From positions 1 to 64,000 of the forward strand of contig JBEKHR010000003.1 of assembly GCA_050012175.1 (NCBI GenBank): a stretch of 64,000 nucleotides of DNA, written 5' to 3'. The DNA is from CAVROP01 sp050012175. GTDB lineage: Bacteria > Acidobacteriota > Terriglobia > UBA7540. Position 1 is the stretch's first letter, and every line of letters begins with the position of its first letter. Under the pieces are notes generated by a model. The model searched no databases, was not told where the DNA came from, and saw only the letters and a program-made list of their open reading frames with translations. Shown piece after piece: positions 17,055-26,798 of the stretch. Position numbers and translations under genes: made by a program.

Positions 17055-17444
17055 ATGTATCCCCAAGAGTTTCTCTACACAAAAGAGCACGAGTGGATCC
17101 GAGTGGACGAAGAGATCGGCACCATCGGCATTACTGACCACGCCCAAAAGGAACTGGGCGATATCGTGTATGTTGAGCTTCCGAAGCCGGGTGAACACGT
17201 GGCCGCCAACGAGAGCTTCGGGACGGTCGAATCCGTGAAGGCAGTCTCCGAGATCTACTCCCCTGTCAGCGGAGAAGTGGCTGCCGTGAACACCAAGCTA
17301 CAGAACAATCCGGAGATGCTGAACAGCGATCCCCACGGCGAAGCATGGCTGGTTCGGGTGCGGCTCTCGGACCGCAGCGAGATCGAAAAGCTGATGACCG
17401 CGGATGAGTATGAAGCTTATATCCAAAAGGAAAAATCCACCTGA
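17055..17444 (+). CDS. gcvH: glycine cleavage system H protein
   Basis: A 129-residue lipoyl carrier. The lipoylation lysine sits in the usual context ESVKAVSE, and the beginning YTKEHEWI and the IGITDHAQKELGDIVYVELP stretch are canonical. It shuttles the aminomethyl group between P and T proteins and is probably lipoylated by general ligases coded elsewhere. I start at ATG 17055 behind GGAGACGGAG; the frame also runs to 17037, adding six residues. Its stop overlaps the start of gcvPA by one base (TGATG). Confidence 0.95.
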   Translation: MYPQEFLYTKEHEWIRVDEEIGTIGITDHAQKELGDIVYVELPKPGEHVAANESFGTVESVKAVSEIYSPVSGEVAAVNTKLQNNPEMLNSDPHGEAWLVRVRLSDRSEIEKLMTADEYEAYIQKEKST

Positions 17445-18814
17445 TGCGCTATTTGCCCAACTCTGACTCCGACCGCATCGCCATGCTGAAAGCCACGGGC
17501 CGGAGCAGCGTTGAAGAACTCTTCGAGCGGATTCCCGGCGAACTGCGACTCCGGGGCCGGCTCAACCTGCCGGGGCCGCTCTCCGAGCCCGAAATCCTGG
17601 CATTCTTTCGCCAAGCCGCGAGCCGGAGCAGCCGCGAGTATGTCTCGCTGTTGGGCGCCGGAGCGTACAGCCATTACATCCCCGTGGCCGTGAACGCGCT
17701 TCTTTCGCGCGGCGAATTCTTCACCGCTTACACGCCCTACCAAGCGGAGATCGCCCAAGGCACCTTGCAGGCGATGTTTGAGTTCCAGACCCTGATGACG
17801 CAGCTCACGGGCATGGAGGTCGGCAACGCTTCGCTTTACGACGGCTCCACGGCTACCACGGAGGCGGTCCTGATGGCCATGCGCGTCACGCGTCGCAGCC
17901 GCGTGCTCATGGCCCGCACGGTGCATCCGGAATACTGCCAGGTGCTCGAGACCTTCATCAGGCACCAGGGAACTGAACTCCAGCAAGTTCCCTACGGCGA
18001 ATCGGGCCAGCTTGATCTCGCCAGACTCGAATCCGCCCTCAATGCTGAGACGGCGGCGGTGGTGGTGCAATCGCCCAATTTCTTCGGAACTCTGGAACGC
18101 ACGCCCGAGATTGCGAAAGTCGTGCATCGAAGCGGCGCCCTGCTGATCGTGAGCATCGCAGAACCCTTGTCGCTGGCGATCGTCAAGCCGCCCAGCGAGG
18201 CGGACATCGTCTGCGGAGAGGCGCAATCCTTGGGTGTGCCCGTGGCCTTCGGCGGGCCTTACGTTGGCTTTCTGACCGTGAAGGCGAAGTTCCTGAGGCA
18301 AATGCCGGGCCGCTTGGTCGGCCAGACGGTGGACACCGAGGGTCGCCGGGGCTTCGTGCTGACCCTCGCCACGCGTGAGCAGCACATCCGGCGCGAGAAG
18401 GCCACCTCCAACATTTGTACCAATCAGTCGTTGTGCGCCTTGGCCGTGACCATCTACCTCAGCCTGTTGGGGAAAAATGGACTGAAAATGCTGGCTGAAC
18501 AGAACCTCGCCAAGGCTCGGTACGCCGCCAGGCAACTCGCGACTATCCCCGGCGTCGCCACTCCATTCACCGGCCCGTACTTCAATGAGTTCATTGTCAG
18601 GACGCCCGGCGACGCGGAGGAATTGCTGGCCGAATTGCAAAAGCGAAAGATCATAGGTGGCCTGAACCTGGAGCGATTCTATCCGGAACTGCGAAACCAC
18701 CTCTTGGTCTGCGTCACCGAGACTGTCAGCCGGGAGGCGATTGACCGTACGGTGGAGGTTTTCAGTCGCGCTGCCGGTCCAGGACTGGTCGCTCAAACGG
18801 CAGCGCGCGCTTAG
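17444..18814 (+). CDS. gcvPA: glycine dehydrogenase (decarboxylating) subunit 1
   Basis: The N-terminal half of a split P protein, 456 residues, which decarboxylates glycine with PLP together with subunit 2. Hallmarks are FLGAGAYSH-like LLGAGAYSHYIP, TPYQAEIAQGTLQ, FEFQTLMTQLTGMEV, ANASLYDG-like GNASLYDG and the later TREQHIRREKATSNICTNQ. The PLP lysine is in the partner subunit, as expected. It is translationally coupled to gcvH through TGATG. In most split systems gcvPB follows directly; here a 321-base repeat-bearing gap intervenes. Confidence 0.95.
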   Translation: MRYLPNSDSDRIAMLKATGRSSVEELFERIPGELRLRGRLNLPGPLSEPEILAFFRQAASRSSREYVSLLGAGAYSHYIPVAVNALLSRGEFFTAYTPYQAEIAQGTLQAMFEFQTLMTQLTGMEVGNASLYDGSTATTEAVLMAMRVTRRSRVLMARTVHPEYCQVLETFIRHQGTELQQVPYGESGQLDLARLESALNAETAAVVVQSPNFFGTLERTPEIAKVVHRSGALLIVSIAEPLSLAIVKPPSEADIVCGEAQSLGVPVAFGGPYVGFLTVKAKFLRQMPGRLVGQTVDTEGRRGFVLTLATREQHIRREKATSNICTNQSLCALAVTIYLSLLGKNGLKMLAEQNLAKARYAARQLATIPGVATPFTGPYFNEFIVRTPGDAEELLAELQKRKIIGGLNLERFYPELRNHLLVCVTETVSREAIDRTVEVFSRAAGPGLVAQTAARA

Positions 18815-19135
18815 GGACAGGCCTTATACGTGCCGACCCTCTCCCCCTTGGGGGAGAGGGTGGCCCGCGTCGGCGCTTTCACCAGCCGGCGCGGGACGGG
18901 TGAGGGGGTCGAGAGCCTGGCCCGTTCCGTCTTCGGACCCCACATGGCCGCTGAAAGTATTGGGCAATGACCACGCGTCCTCCACCGTTTTCTCAGAAGC
19001 TTGGGGACAGAGGCGCTCCGTTTCTGGTGTTGACCCCCTCACCCCCGGCCCCTCTCCCCCAGGGAGGAGGGGGGGGAATGTAGAAACTCCAGAGGCAGGT
19101 CATATATCTGCCCAGCAGATTTCGAAACAATCGCT
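18815..19135. repeat. repeat-bearing gap between gcvPA and gcvPB
   Basis: Carries CCCTCTCCCCCTTGGGGGAG at about 18838-18858 and CCCCTCACCCCCGGCCCCTC at about 19032-19051, related words in opposite orientation, typical of intergenic palindromes. No ORF of interest. No obvious terminator or promoter could be picked out. Confidence 0.6.
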
Positions 19136-20629
19136 ATGGAGAATCGAATTCGTGAGGCGCGGCCTCACGTTAACAGAAACGAGAAGCTGATCTTCGAAAG
19201 GAGCACACCTGGGAAATCCGGCGTGGACCTCCCGCCCCTGGACGTGCCCCCTGTATCACCGGAAGAACTCTTGGGCCCAGAATTCAGCCGGGGCGAAGTC
19301 AAGGGCTTTCCGGAGGTCTCGGAACTGGAAGTCATCCGCCACTTCACGCGCCTTTCCTCCTGGAATTACGGAGTGGACACGGGCCTCTATCCGCTGGGCT
19401 CCTGCACTATGAAGTACAACCCGCGGATCAATGAAGTGGTGGCGCGCCTGGAGGGCCTCGCAACGGACCATCCCTACGCTCCTGAAGCTTTGGTCCAGGG
19501 CTGTCTCGAAGTTCTCCACGAAACAGCGCGTTGCCTGAAGGAAATAACCGGCATGGACGCGGTCACGCTTCAGCCTGCGGCGGGCGCGCAGGGCGAACTG
19601 ACTGGCCTCCTGATGATCCGCGCCTGCCTAAGCGAGCGCGGCAACCCGCGGAAATACATCCTGATCCCCGATTCGGCGCACGGAACGAATCCCGCTAGCG
19701 CCACTATTTCGGGCTACGAGGTTCAGAACATCAAATCCGATGAGTGCGGTTGCCTTGACCTTGCCGGGCTCGATCGCACCATGACGGATAAAGTTGCGGG
19801 ATTGATGCTCACCAATCCCAATACGCTGGGCATCTTCGAGTCGCAAATCCGGGAGATCGCCGATTTGGTGCATTCCAGAGGCGGCCTACTTTATATGGAT
19901 GGGGCCAACATGAACGCGCTGGTAGGCGTGGCGCGGCCGGCGGATTTCGGCGTGGACGTGATGCATCTGAATCTGCACAAGACCTTCAGCACCCCTCATG
20001 GCGGTGGCGGCCCGGGCTCGGGGCCGGTAGCGGTGAGGAAGGTTCTTGAGCCTTACTTGCCCTTGCCCGTCGTCGAGCAGGCGGCGGATGGAACGTTCCA
20101 TCTGGACTACAACCGGCCCCGGAGTATCGGTCGGGTGCGCGCCTTCTACGGCAACTTCGGCATGGCCGTGCGCGCGCTCGCTTATATCCAGGCCAATGGC
20201 TTCGAAGGCTTGCGTCAGACCACCCAGGACGCCGTGCTTAACGCCAACTACGTGATGAGCCAGTTGAAGGGCCTTTTCGACCTTGCCTCGGTGTGCGCGT
20301 TGATGCACGAGTGCGTGTTCTCCGACCGGCGGCAGGCGGCGCGCGGCGTCCGCACCAGCGACATCGCCAAGCGGCTCATCGATTACGGCTTTCATCCTTA
20401 CACCACAGCATTTCCGTTGATTGCCTCCGGTGCGATGATGATCGAGCCTACCGAGAGCGTCAGCAAAGAGGAAATGGACTCCTTCATCGACGCGCTGCGG
20501 TCCATTGCCCAAGAGGTCGAGGAGAATCCGGAATTTGTCCTCAAGGCCCCTTACACCACGCGCGTCACGCGCCTGGATGAAGCCGCCGCGGCGCGCAAGC
20601 CCGTCCTGCGCTGGAAACCTTCCCACTAA
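19136..20629 (+). CDS. gcvPB: glycine dehydrogenase (decarboxylating) subunit 2
   Basis: The C-terminal half of the split P protein, 497 residues. The PLP-binding lysine lies in LNLHKTFSTPHGGGGPGSGP. Other hallmarks are YPLGSCTMKYNP at the start, LQPAAGAQGELTGLL, HGTNPASA and MNALVGVARP. It works with gcvPA as a heterodimer to decarboxylate glycine and load the lipoyl arm of GcvH. Typical homologues start closer to KLIFERS, so an internal start is possible, but ATG 19136 is the only clear ATG. A separate promoter may be needed because of the gap before it. Confidence 0.93.
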   Translation: MENRIREARPHVNRNEKLIFERSTPGKSGVDLPPLDVPPVSPEELLGPEFSRGEVKGFPEVSELEVIRHFTRLSSWNYGVDTGLYPLGSCTMKYNPRINEVVARLEGLATDHPYAPEALVQGCLEVLHETARCLKEITGMDAVTLQPAAGAQGELTGLLMIRACLSERGNPRKYILIPDSAHGTNPASATISGYEVQNIKSDECGCLDLAGLDRTMTDKVAGLMLTNPNTLGIFESQIREIADLVHSRGGLLYMDGANMNALVGVARPADFGVDVMHLNLHKTFSTPHGGGGPGSGPVAVRKVLEPYLPLPVVEQAADGTFHLDYNRPRSIGRVRAFYGNFGMAVRALAYIQANGFEGLRQTTQDAVLNANYVMSQLKGLFDLASVCALMHECVFSDRRQAARGVRTSDIAKRLIDYGFHPYTTAFPLIASGAMMIEPTESVSKEEMDSFIDALRSIAQEVEENPEFVLKAPYTTRVTRLDEAAAARKPVLRWKPSH

Positions 20630-20775
20630 GCCTATCTCTGGTCTTCAGTCGTAGCACGGCCGCCCGCCCCGGTGCCGGCATAGGGTCGTCCTCCACATGG
20701 GCACGTCCTCCGCTTGACTGTCCACCACAGGTGTAATAAGAAGGGATGGCCGTCATCGCGCGCGCTGGAGGCCCC

Positions 20776-21858
20776 ATGATTTTTTCTCGCCGACGTGATT
20801 TTCTGAAACAATCCGCTGCCATGCTGGCCCTGGGAGCTGAACCCTCAGCGGGCGAGCAGGTGCAACCAGGTCGCCAACCTGAGGCAGGCGAGGCGTTCTC
20901 CACTTTCCAGGCCAGGCGCCGCCAAGAACTCTGGAGCCTGCTCGGCGACTTGCCTTGGGCTCACAAACCCGGCCCAGCCAAGCTAGTGAAAGCCGAGAAA
21001 CACAATGGCTACACTCTCGAAAGACTGGTCCTGGATCTTGATGGCATCGAACCGGTCCCGGCGCTGCTGTTGATCCCGGACAAGCGCCAGAAGCCGGCTC
21101 CGGGGCTGCTCTTCATCCACTGGCACGGTGGAATGTATGACCTGGGGAAGGAACAACTGCTGGTGGGCGCGGAAGCCCAGCCTGCCTATGCGCCCGTCTG
21201 TGCGCAAAAGGGCATCGTGACGCTGGCCATCGATAGCTGGTGTTTTGGCGAACGCAAACGCGAAGCCGACGGCCGCACGGGCGAGGAAGATGCTTTCAAG
21301 TTGATGCTCTGGAGGGGCCAGGTACTCTGGGGAATGATGATGTTTGATGAATTCCGGGCGTTCGATTACCTTGCCAGCCGGCCGGAGGTTGATCCCCGGC
21401 GACTGGGAGCGCTGGGCATGTCGATGGGCTCGACCAAGGCCTGGTGGCTGGCTGCCCTCGAACCGCGCGTCGACTTATGCGTGGATATCTGCTGCCTCAC
21501 GGATTTTGAGGAATTGATCAGGACTCACAACCTGAAAGGCCATGGGATCTACTACTACGTGCCCTCCTTGCTGAAACACTTCCAGACTTCCGAGATCAAT
21601 GAGCTGATCGTCCCTCGTCCTCGACTGAGCGTGAACGGTCGCCAGGACTTGTTAACGCCGCCCGCCGGTGTTGAGGGGGTCCGGGATTACCTGCTCGCAC
21701 TGTATCAAAAATACGGAAAGCCCGGCGACTGCCGGATCGAGCTTTTCGATTGCGGACACGTTGAGCTGCCGGAGATGAGGAAGCTGATTCTGGAATGGAT
21801 GGATAGCAGGCTGGTAGAAAAAGCCCATGAAGTGTCATCCCTTGGTAGTAGGCGTTAG
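20776..21858 (+). CDS. Tat-exported alpha/beta hydrolase
   Basis: A 360-residue protein with a twin-arginine signal, SRRRDFLKQSAAMLAL. The mature part is an alpha/beta hydrolase: LLFIHWHGGMY for the oxyanion region, the nucleophile elbow GMSMGS with Ser near residue 218, and a C-terminal GHVELPEMRKL with the likely catalytic His. The layout resembles dienelactone hydrolase and acetyl xylan esterase-like families, so an ester substrate in the envelope is likely. ATG 20776 has GGAG 6 bases before it; a frame reaching 20746 exists but lacks a binding site. Confidence 0.8.
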   Translation: MIFSRRRDFLKQSAAMLALGAEPSAGEQVQPGRQPEAGEAFSTFQARRRQELWSLLGDLPWAHKPGPAKLVKAEKHNGYTLERLVLDLDGIEPVPALLLIPDKRQKPAPGLLFIHWHGGMYDLGKEQLLVGAEAQPAYAPVCAQKGIVTLAIDSWCFGERKREADGRTGEEDAFKLMLWRGQVLWGMMMFDEFRAFDYLASRPEVDPRRLGALGMSMGSTKAWWLAALEPRVDLCVDICCLTDFEELIRTHNLKGHGIYYYVPSLLKHFQTSEINELIVPRPRLSVNGRQDLLTPPAGVEGVRDYLLALYQKYGKPGDCRIELFDCGHVELPEMRKLILEWMDSRLVEKAHEVSSLGSRR

Positions 21859-22504
21859 ATGGGGATTGAAAAACAGGTTCCAGGTGTCAGGATAACAGTG
21901 ACGAGTGACAGGCGGAACTATGAATGGTGAATGGTGAATTGTGAATTGCGGACGCCGAGTTTGCTTTGCGCGCCGCGCCCAGGGCCTCTGCCCGCAACGC
22001 TTCCTGAAATCACAATTCATATTTACTATTCACTGTTCAAAATTGCCCCACCTCCTGGCACCGCTTTTCAATGATCCAATGACTCACTGAACTAATCACT
22101 CGATGCTTTTGTGCCCTTAGCCCGGTTTTTCCTGCCCATCGGCTTCTGCATGCCACCTACCCCGTCATTTTCGGCCCCTACATATGGGGGCCATACTTCC
22201 GGAAAAGCCCACCATTTTGTGGTTTTCGCTTTACTTCCCTCCTTTTTCGTGCTAACTATTCTGTGAAGTTATTGGGGATGCTCGCATCAGCCTTTTCGTG
22301 CGCGCCAGAAGGTAAGCTTGGGCCGGGGCGAGCGAGGTCTGCGCCGGAACGTTTTTGCCACATCAGGTGGCGAACCATGATGCTGAATCTGCGTCGGCCA
22401 CATCGCTCGCCCTGCACAAATTATTTAGCGATGCTTCTGGCTTCCATTTCAACGCGAGCGCAGGCTCGCACCTCCTTGGAAAGACCAGAGGGGAGGTGTG
22501 CAAA
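21859..22504. other. 650-base spacer before smc
   Basis: Mostly micro-repeats (GTGACGAGTGACAGG, GAATGGTGAATGGTGAATTG and their inverse further on) and one GGCCCC ... GGGGGCC hairpin near 22174-22193. A reading frame upstream of smc is open but shows no family features, so I treat it as non-coding. Confidence 0.55.
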
Positions 22505-25500
22505 TTGTATAAACTAAAAAAACTCGAGCTGCTCGGCTTCAAGTCATTCGGGGATCGCTCGCGGCTTGAATTCGCGGATGGCGTTGCGGCCATTGTGGGG
22601 CCGAACGGCTGCGGCAAATCCAATCTGTCAGACGCCGTCTCCTGGGTTCTCGGAGAGCAGAGCGCGAAGAGCCTGCGCGGCGAGCGCATGGCTGACGTCA
22701 TCTTTAACGGCACAGGCACAAGGCCTCCCACGAGCATGGCGGAAGTCAGCATGACGCTCGTCGACCCCGAATACAACGAGGCGGGCTTTGCGGAGGAAGA
22801 GCAAGAACGCCGGCAAGTGGAGGCGCAAGAACTTGAAGCTGCGGCAGGCAACAACGACGGCGAGGGAGAGTGGAGCCGACCGCCCAAGCTTCGCCATCGC
22901 GCCGGCGAGATCACGGTCACACGCCGGCTGTTTCGCTCCGGTGAGAGCGAGTATCTCATCAACGGCCAAGTCTGCCGCCTGCGCGACATCCAAGACTTGT
23001 TCATGGGCACAGGACTGGGCCCGGAATCTTACGCCATCATCGAGCAGGGGCGAATCGGGCAGGTTCTGAGTTCCCGGCCATCGGACCGGCGCCTGATCCT
23101 GGAAGAGGCAGCGGGGGTTTCCAAGTTCAAGACGCGCAAGCGGCTGGCGGAGGCCAAGCTGGAATCTTCGCGGCAGAACCTGGCGCGCATCGCCGACATC
23201 CTGGAGGAAGTCACCAAGCAGGTGAACTCGCTGAAGCGCCAAGCCTCCAAGGCGCGGCGATACAGGGAAATTCACGACGAACTGCGCGCGCGGCTGAAAG
23301 TGGTCCTCACCTCACGGTGGGTGGCCCTGGAAGCGCAATGTGCCCGGCTGGGGGGTGAAGTGGCCCAGGCGCAGGAAGCGTGCGGGCTCGCGGCGCAGCG
23401 GCTCGAAGCCCTGGAGCTGGAGCAGAAGGCCGCCACACAAAAGCACGAGGAGTGGGAGCGCCAGCTCACGCAATTGCGGGAGCAGATCGCGCAAAGCAGC
23501 CTGGAGCGCGAGCGGTTGCTCTCGCGCTGCGAACAAGTTCGCCAGCAGGCGGCGAGCCTTGAGGGACGGGATACGGACGCGGCTCGGGAAAGGGCGGATT
23601 TCGAGGCCCAACTGGCTTCACTGGAACAGCAGAGCAACGAAAGAACCCTTCAGCTCGAACAGGTCCAGCAGGATTGGACGGCGGCGCAAGGAGCGCGGGC
23701 GCAACTGCTGTCGCGCCAGGACTCATTAAGCAACCAGGTAGCAGCAACGGAGGAGCAGGTAGAGTCATGTCGCCAAGCCATGCTTGCAGCCGTGAGCCAT
23801 GCGGCGGAGCTTCGCAACCAGCTCGTGCAGGCTGAGGAAGCGGGCTTGGCGCTCTCCCGCCAAGCGACGCGCACCGAGTCCGAGAAGCAGCGCGTGGAGC
23901 GGGAACACCAGCGGTGGGCAGACGAGCTGGAGGTTTTGATCGCTGCCCAGCAGCAAGACACGACCTCGCTGGCAGACTTGGCGAAGGCGCTGAGCGAAAC
24001 CGTGGCGGCGCTCGAACAGGCGCGGGGCGAGGAAGCTTTCCGGCGATCGGCTCTTGAGACGCTTCGCCGGGAACACTCCGGGGCCGTGGCGCGCAAGCAG
24101 GCGCTGGAGGAATCGCTGGCCCGTCACGCTTACAGCACGGAAAGTGTGCGGCGGCTGCTCACGGGGGAGATCCCCACGAACGGGCATCAGTTCCATCCCC
24201 TCGGCGTGCTCGCCGACTTCGTGGAAGTCTCGCCGGGCTATGAAGAAGTGGTGGAAGACTTCCTCAAGCTCGAACTCGAGTGTGTGGTAGTGGAACAACA
24301 TGAGCAGGCCCGCTCCGGCATCGCGCTGCTGCGCGAGGAAGGAAAAGGGTGGTCCACGTTCTTCGTTACGCATATCCCCCCGAATGACCGCTCGTATGGG
24401 CAAGCCCACGCTGACCTCCTTGCCGAGCCGGGAGTGGTGGCGCAGGTGCGGGACCTGATAAGCTTCCAGAAATCTCTTGGGTTGAATGGCGACCTGGGGC
24501 TGCCAGCGCTGGCCAATGCCTATCTGGTTGAGGACCCCGCAACCGCCCAGCGGCTGGCAGGCGCCTACCCTGAATGCCACTTCCTGACCCGGACCGGTGA
24601 GCACTATCAGCATCGCCTGGTGTCCGGGGGCAAAGGCTCAAACGCCGGGCCTCTGGCACTTCGCCGTGACTTCCGAAAACTCGAGCGCCGCGCCGCCGAG
24701 CTGGAAGGCAAAATCCAGGCGAGCGAGGCTGCGCTGGCCGAAGCTGCCAGCCGCCTGACGCAACTCGCAGAGAACCACGGGAACCTGACAGCGGCCAAGC
24801 AGGAAACGGAAAAGAGAGCCGTGGTCGCCAACGAGAAAACGCGCCAAGTACGAGAGGCTTGGGAGCGGGCGCGCGACCAGCTCAAGATCCTCCAGTCCGA
24901 AGCCGCAGCGCTTCAACGCGAGCTCGCCTCAGCCGATGAGCGGAAAGCCGGCCTGCGGTCGAAACTGGGGGTGGCCGGAGATGAAAAGACGCGGCGCGAG
25001 GAAGCCATCACACAGTCAACCGGCGCACTTCGCGGACTTCGCATGGACCTGGAACGTCTTTCGCAGGAACTGGCCGAGGCAAGCGCCCGCAACAGCGCGC
25101 TGGAAGAAAGGACACGCGCCGCCGGGGCCGAGGTGGCGCGCCTGCTGGGCATGTGCGAGGACGTACGCAGCCGTATGACGCGCCTCCAGCAACAATCGGA
25201 GAGCTGGCGCGAACAGCGGCAGCGGCTGGCAGAAGAGGGCGAGACCATTAAGGTTCGCCTGCACGAGCTGGAAGCCGCACTCGAGATGGCGCGGTTGGAG
25301 CTTCAGCACCTCGAGCAGGAATCTGGGGCGGTCAAGGCTCAGCGCGTGGCGCTCAGCCCGCAGGTGGACGCCGCGCGAGTCGAACTTGAGACCTGTCGCG
25401 CCAGGCGTTCGGAAGCCGACGTGGCGTTCGCCCGAGCTGATTCCGACCGCACCCACCATGCGCAACAGTGCCGCGAGGAACTGCACGCAGAACCTTCCGC

Positions 25501-26203
25501 CGTGCTCGCGGAGTTACCTCCGCCGCCGGTGCTCGCGGGCGAAATCTTGCTGGCCGCTGAGGACGAGGTCCACCAACTCAAGACCCGCATCGAGAACCTG
25601 GGGCCGGTCAACATGATGGCGCTCGAAGAACTCCAGGAAGCCGAGGGCCGGCTCACCTTCCTCGATACCCAGCGCCAGGATCTGCTGGCTTCGATTGAGG
25701 ACACAAGCCAGGCGATTCGCGAAATCGATCAGGTCTCGCGCCAGCAATTCCTGGAAGCATTCCAGGCGATCAACGGATACTTCGCTGAGACTTTCCACAC
25801 CCTCTTTGGCGGCGGAGTGGGCGAGATGCGGCTGACGGATGAATTGGATGCGGACAGCGGCATCGACATCGCCGCCCAGCCTCCCGGCAAACGGCTGCAG
25901 AATGTGCTGTTGCTCTCCGGGGGAGAGAAAGCGCTGGCGGCGCTGGCGCTGCTCATCGCGATCTTCCGCTACACCCCGAGCCCCTTCTGCATCCTGGACG
26001 AGGTGGATGCTCCGCTCGACGAGTCGAACATTGACCGCTTCAGCCGCATGGTCGAACAGATGAGCCGGCACACCCAGTTCATCCTGATTACCCACAGCAA
26101 ACGGACCATGGAAATCGCACGAGTGATGTACGGCGTCACCATGGAGGAACCGGGCGTGTCCAAGCTGGTCTCAGTCCGATTCGAGTCAAAGATCGGAGAG
26201 TGA
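22505..26203 (+). CDS. smc: chromosome segregation ATPase SMC
   Basis: A 1232-residue SMC. The N-terminal head carries Walker A GPNGCGKSN; the C-terminal head has the signature LLSGGEKALAAL and Walker B FCILDEVDAPLDESN. Between are two long coiled coils around a hinge domain (about residues 530-680, with GVLADFV and VVVEQ). Compared with B. subtilis SMC there is an acidic insertion of about 45 residues in the N-terminal head, before EITVTRRLFRSGESEY. TTG 22505, eight bases after GGGGAGG, gives the usual beginning YKLKKLELLGFKSFGDR. It loads onto DNA with ScpA and ScpB, which are not in the window. Confidence 0.95.
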   Translation: MYKLKKLELLGFKSFGDRSRLEFADGVAAIVGPNGCGKSNLSDAVSWVLGEQSAKSLRGERMADVIFNGTGTRPPTSMAEVSMTLVDPEYNEAGFAEEEQERRQVEAQELEAAAGNNDGEGEWSRPPKLRHRAGEITVTRRLFRSGESEYLINGQVCRLRDIQDLFMGTGLGPESYAIIEQGRIGQVLSSRPSDRRLILEEAAGVSKFKTRKRLAEAKLESSRQNLARIADILEEVTKQVNSLKRQASKARRYREIHDELRARLKVVLTSRWVALEAQCARLGGEVAQAQEACGLAAQRLEALELEQKAATQKHEEWERQLTQLREQIAQSSLERERLLSRCEQVRQQAASLEGRDTDAARERADFEAQLASLEQQSNERTLQLEQVQQDWTAAQGARAQLLSRQDSLSNQVAATEEQVESCRQAMLAAVSHAAELRNQLVQAEEAGLALSRQATRTESEKQRVEREHQRWADELEVLIAAQQQDTTSLADLAKALSETVAALEQARGEEAFRRSALETLRREHSGAVARKQALEESLARHAYSTESVRRLLTGEIPTNGHQFHPLGVLADFVEVSPGYEEVVEDFLKLELECVVVEQHEQARSGIALLREEGKGWSTFFVTHIPPNDRSYGQAHADLLAEPGVVAQVRDLISFQKSLGLNGDLGLPALANAYLVEDPATAQRLAGAYPECHFLTRTGEHYQHRLVSGGKGSNAGPLALRRDFRKLERRAAELEGKIQASEAALAEAASRLTQLAENHGNLTAAKQETEKRAVVANEKTRQVREAWERARDQLKILQSEAAALQRELASADERKAGLRSKLGVAGDEKTRREEAITQSTGALRGLRMDLERLSQELAEASARNSALEERTRAAGAEVARLLGMCEDVRSRMTRLQQQSESWREQRQRLAEEGETIKVRLHELEAALEMARLELQHLEQESGAVKAQRVALSPQVDAARVELETCRARRSEADVAFARADSDRTHHAQQCREELHAEPSAVLAELPPPPVLAGEILLAAEDEVHQLKTRIENLGPVNMMALEELQEAEGRLTFLDTQRQDLLASIEDTSQAIREIDQVSRQQFLEAFQAINGYFAETFHTLFGGGVGEMRLTDELDADSGIDIAAQPPGKRLQNVLLLSGGEKALAALALLIAIFRYTPSPFCILDEVDAPLDESNIDRFSRMVEQMSRHTQFILITHSKRTMEIARVMYGVTMEEPGVSKLVSVRFESKIGE

Positions 26204-26204
26204 A

Positions 26205-26477
26205 ATGACTGAGAGTAAAGGGCAAATTGGAACCGCCATACGGAAGGCCGCCCGTAATCGGAGTCTCGACCTGGAATTGACCGAAAAGGGCTTCCTGGTC
26301 GCCACCAAAGGGAATTTCCAGCGCTGGGTAGTGTCTGGCCACATCTACCCAGAGTTGCCCGAGGCCTTGGAGCAAGCATATGGTTTCGCCCGGAGCGCAG
26401 CCAGGGGCCTGTCCCCCGATGTCTATGTGCTCGACATCAACCAGGATGAAATTTGCCGGCTTGAGATTATGAAATGA
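26205..26477 (+). CDS. small protein downstream of smc, unknown function
   Basis: A 90-residue protein whose ATG lies 1 base after the smc stop (TGAAATG), so it is very probably cotranscribed and perhaps translationally coupled. It is mixed alpha/beta with no signal peptide or TM segment: an N-terminal amphipathic helix, a short sheet with EKGFLVATK, and a C-terminal DVYVLDINQDEICRLEI. No family recognised. Its position makes a link to chromosome maintenance possible, but nothing in the sequence shows it. Confidence 0.6.
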   Translation: MTESKGQIGTAIRKAARNRSLDLELTEKGFLVATKGNFQRWVVSGHIYPELPEALEQAYGFARSAARGLSPDVYVLDINQDEICRLEIMK

Positions 26478-26747
26478 ATCCCGGCAACTGGCCCTTAGGT
26501 GAAGTCTTCCGCCCGCAGCATGTAATGATGCTGTGTTATGGATGCGCGTCCCGAGCCTCTGACGCCGACAGATTCTGTGCTGAGAGAAACCCGCGTCCCC
26601 TGTTCTGCGTCTGATGCTTCCACTTCTTGACTCCTCACTCCTGATTCCTGACTCCTGTCTTCATCTGGTGCTTCATTCCAATCTCTACCCCACATCCAGT
26701 AGGCTCAGTTAAAAGCGCGCGGCCTTTTTTTTCGGCCTCTTTTTTCG

Positions 26748-26775
26748 TTGACAACTCCTGCTGATGTTTTAGAAT
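26748..26775 (+). promoter_or_regulatory. sigma-70 promoter for purC
   Basis: TTGACA (26748-26753), a 16-base spacer and TAGAAT (26770-26775) lie 23 bases before the purC start. The stretch before (26478-26747) is a spacer with micro-repeats (GACTCCTCACTCCTGATTCC) and a CG-rich word followed by two U-runs, which could also terminate the smc transcript. Confidence 0.8.
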
Positions 26776-26798
26776 GGCGGATGCTCTGAGCCACCGCC

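Noticed and set aside
17417..18796. A long open frame of 459 codons antisense to gcvPA
   Set aside because: It is a mirror of codon bias in a high-G+C gene; its product has no family features, and gcvPA on the other strand is unmistakable. The same applies to long antisense frames opposite gcvT, gcvPB, smc, ligA and aroA.
23272..24900. Several sizeable frames on the minus strand inside smc
   Set aside because: They are shadows of the repetitive coiled-coil coding sequence and have no start signals.
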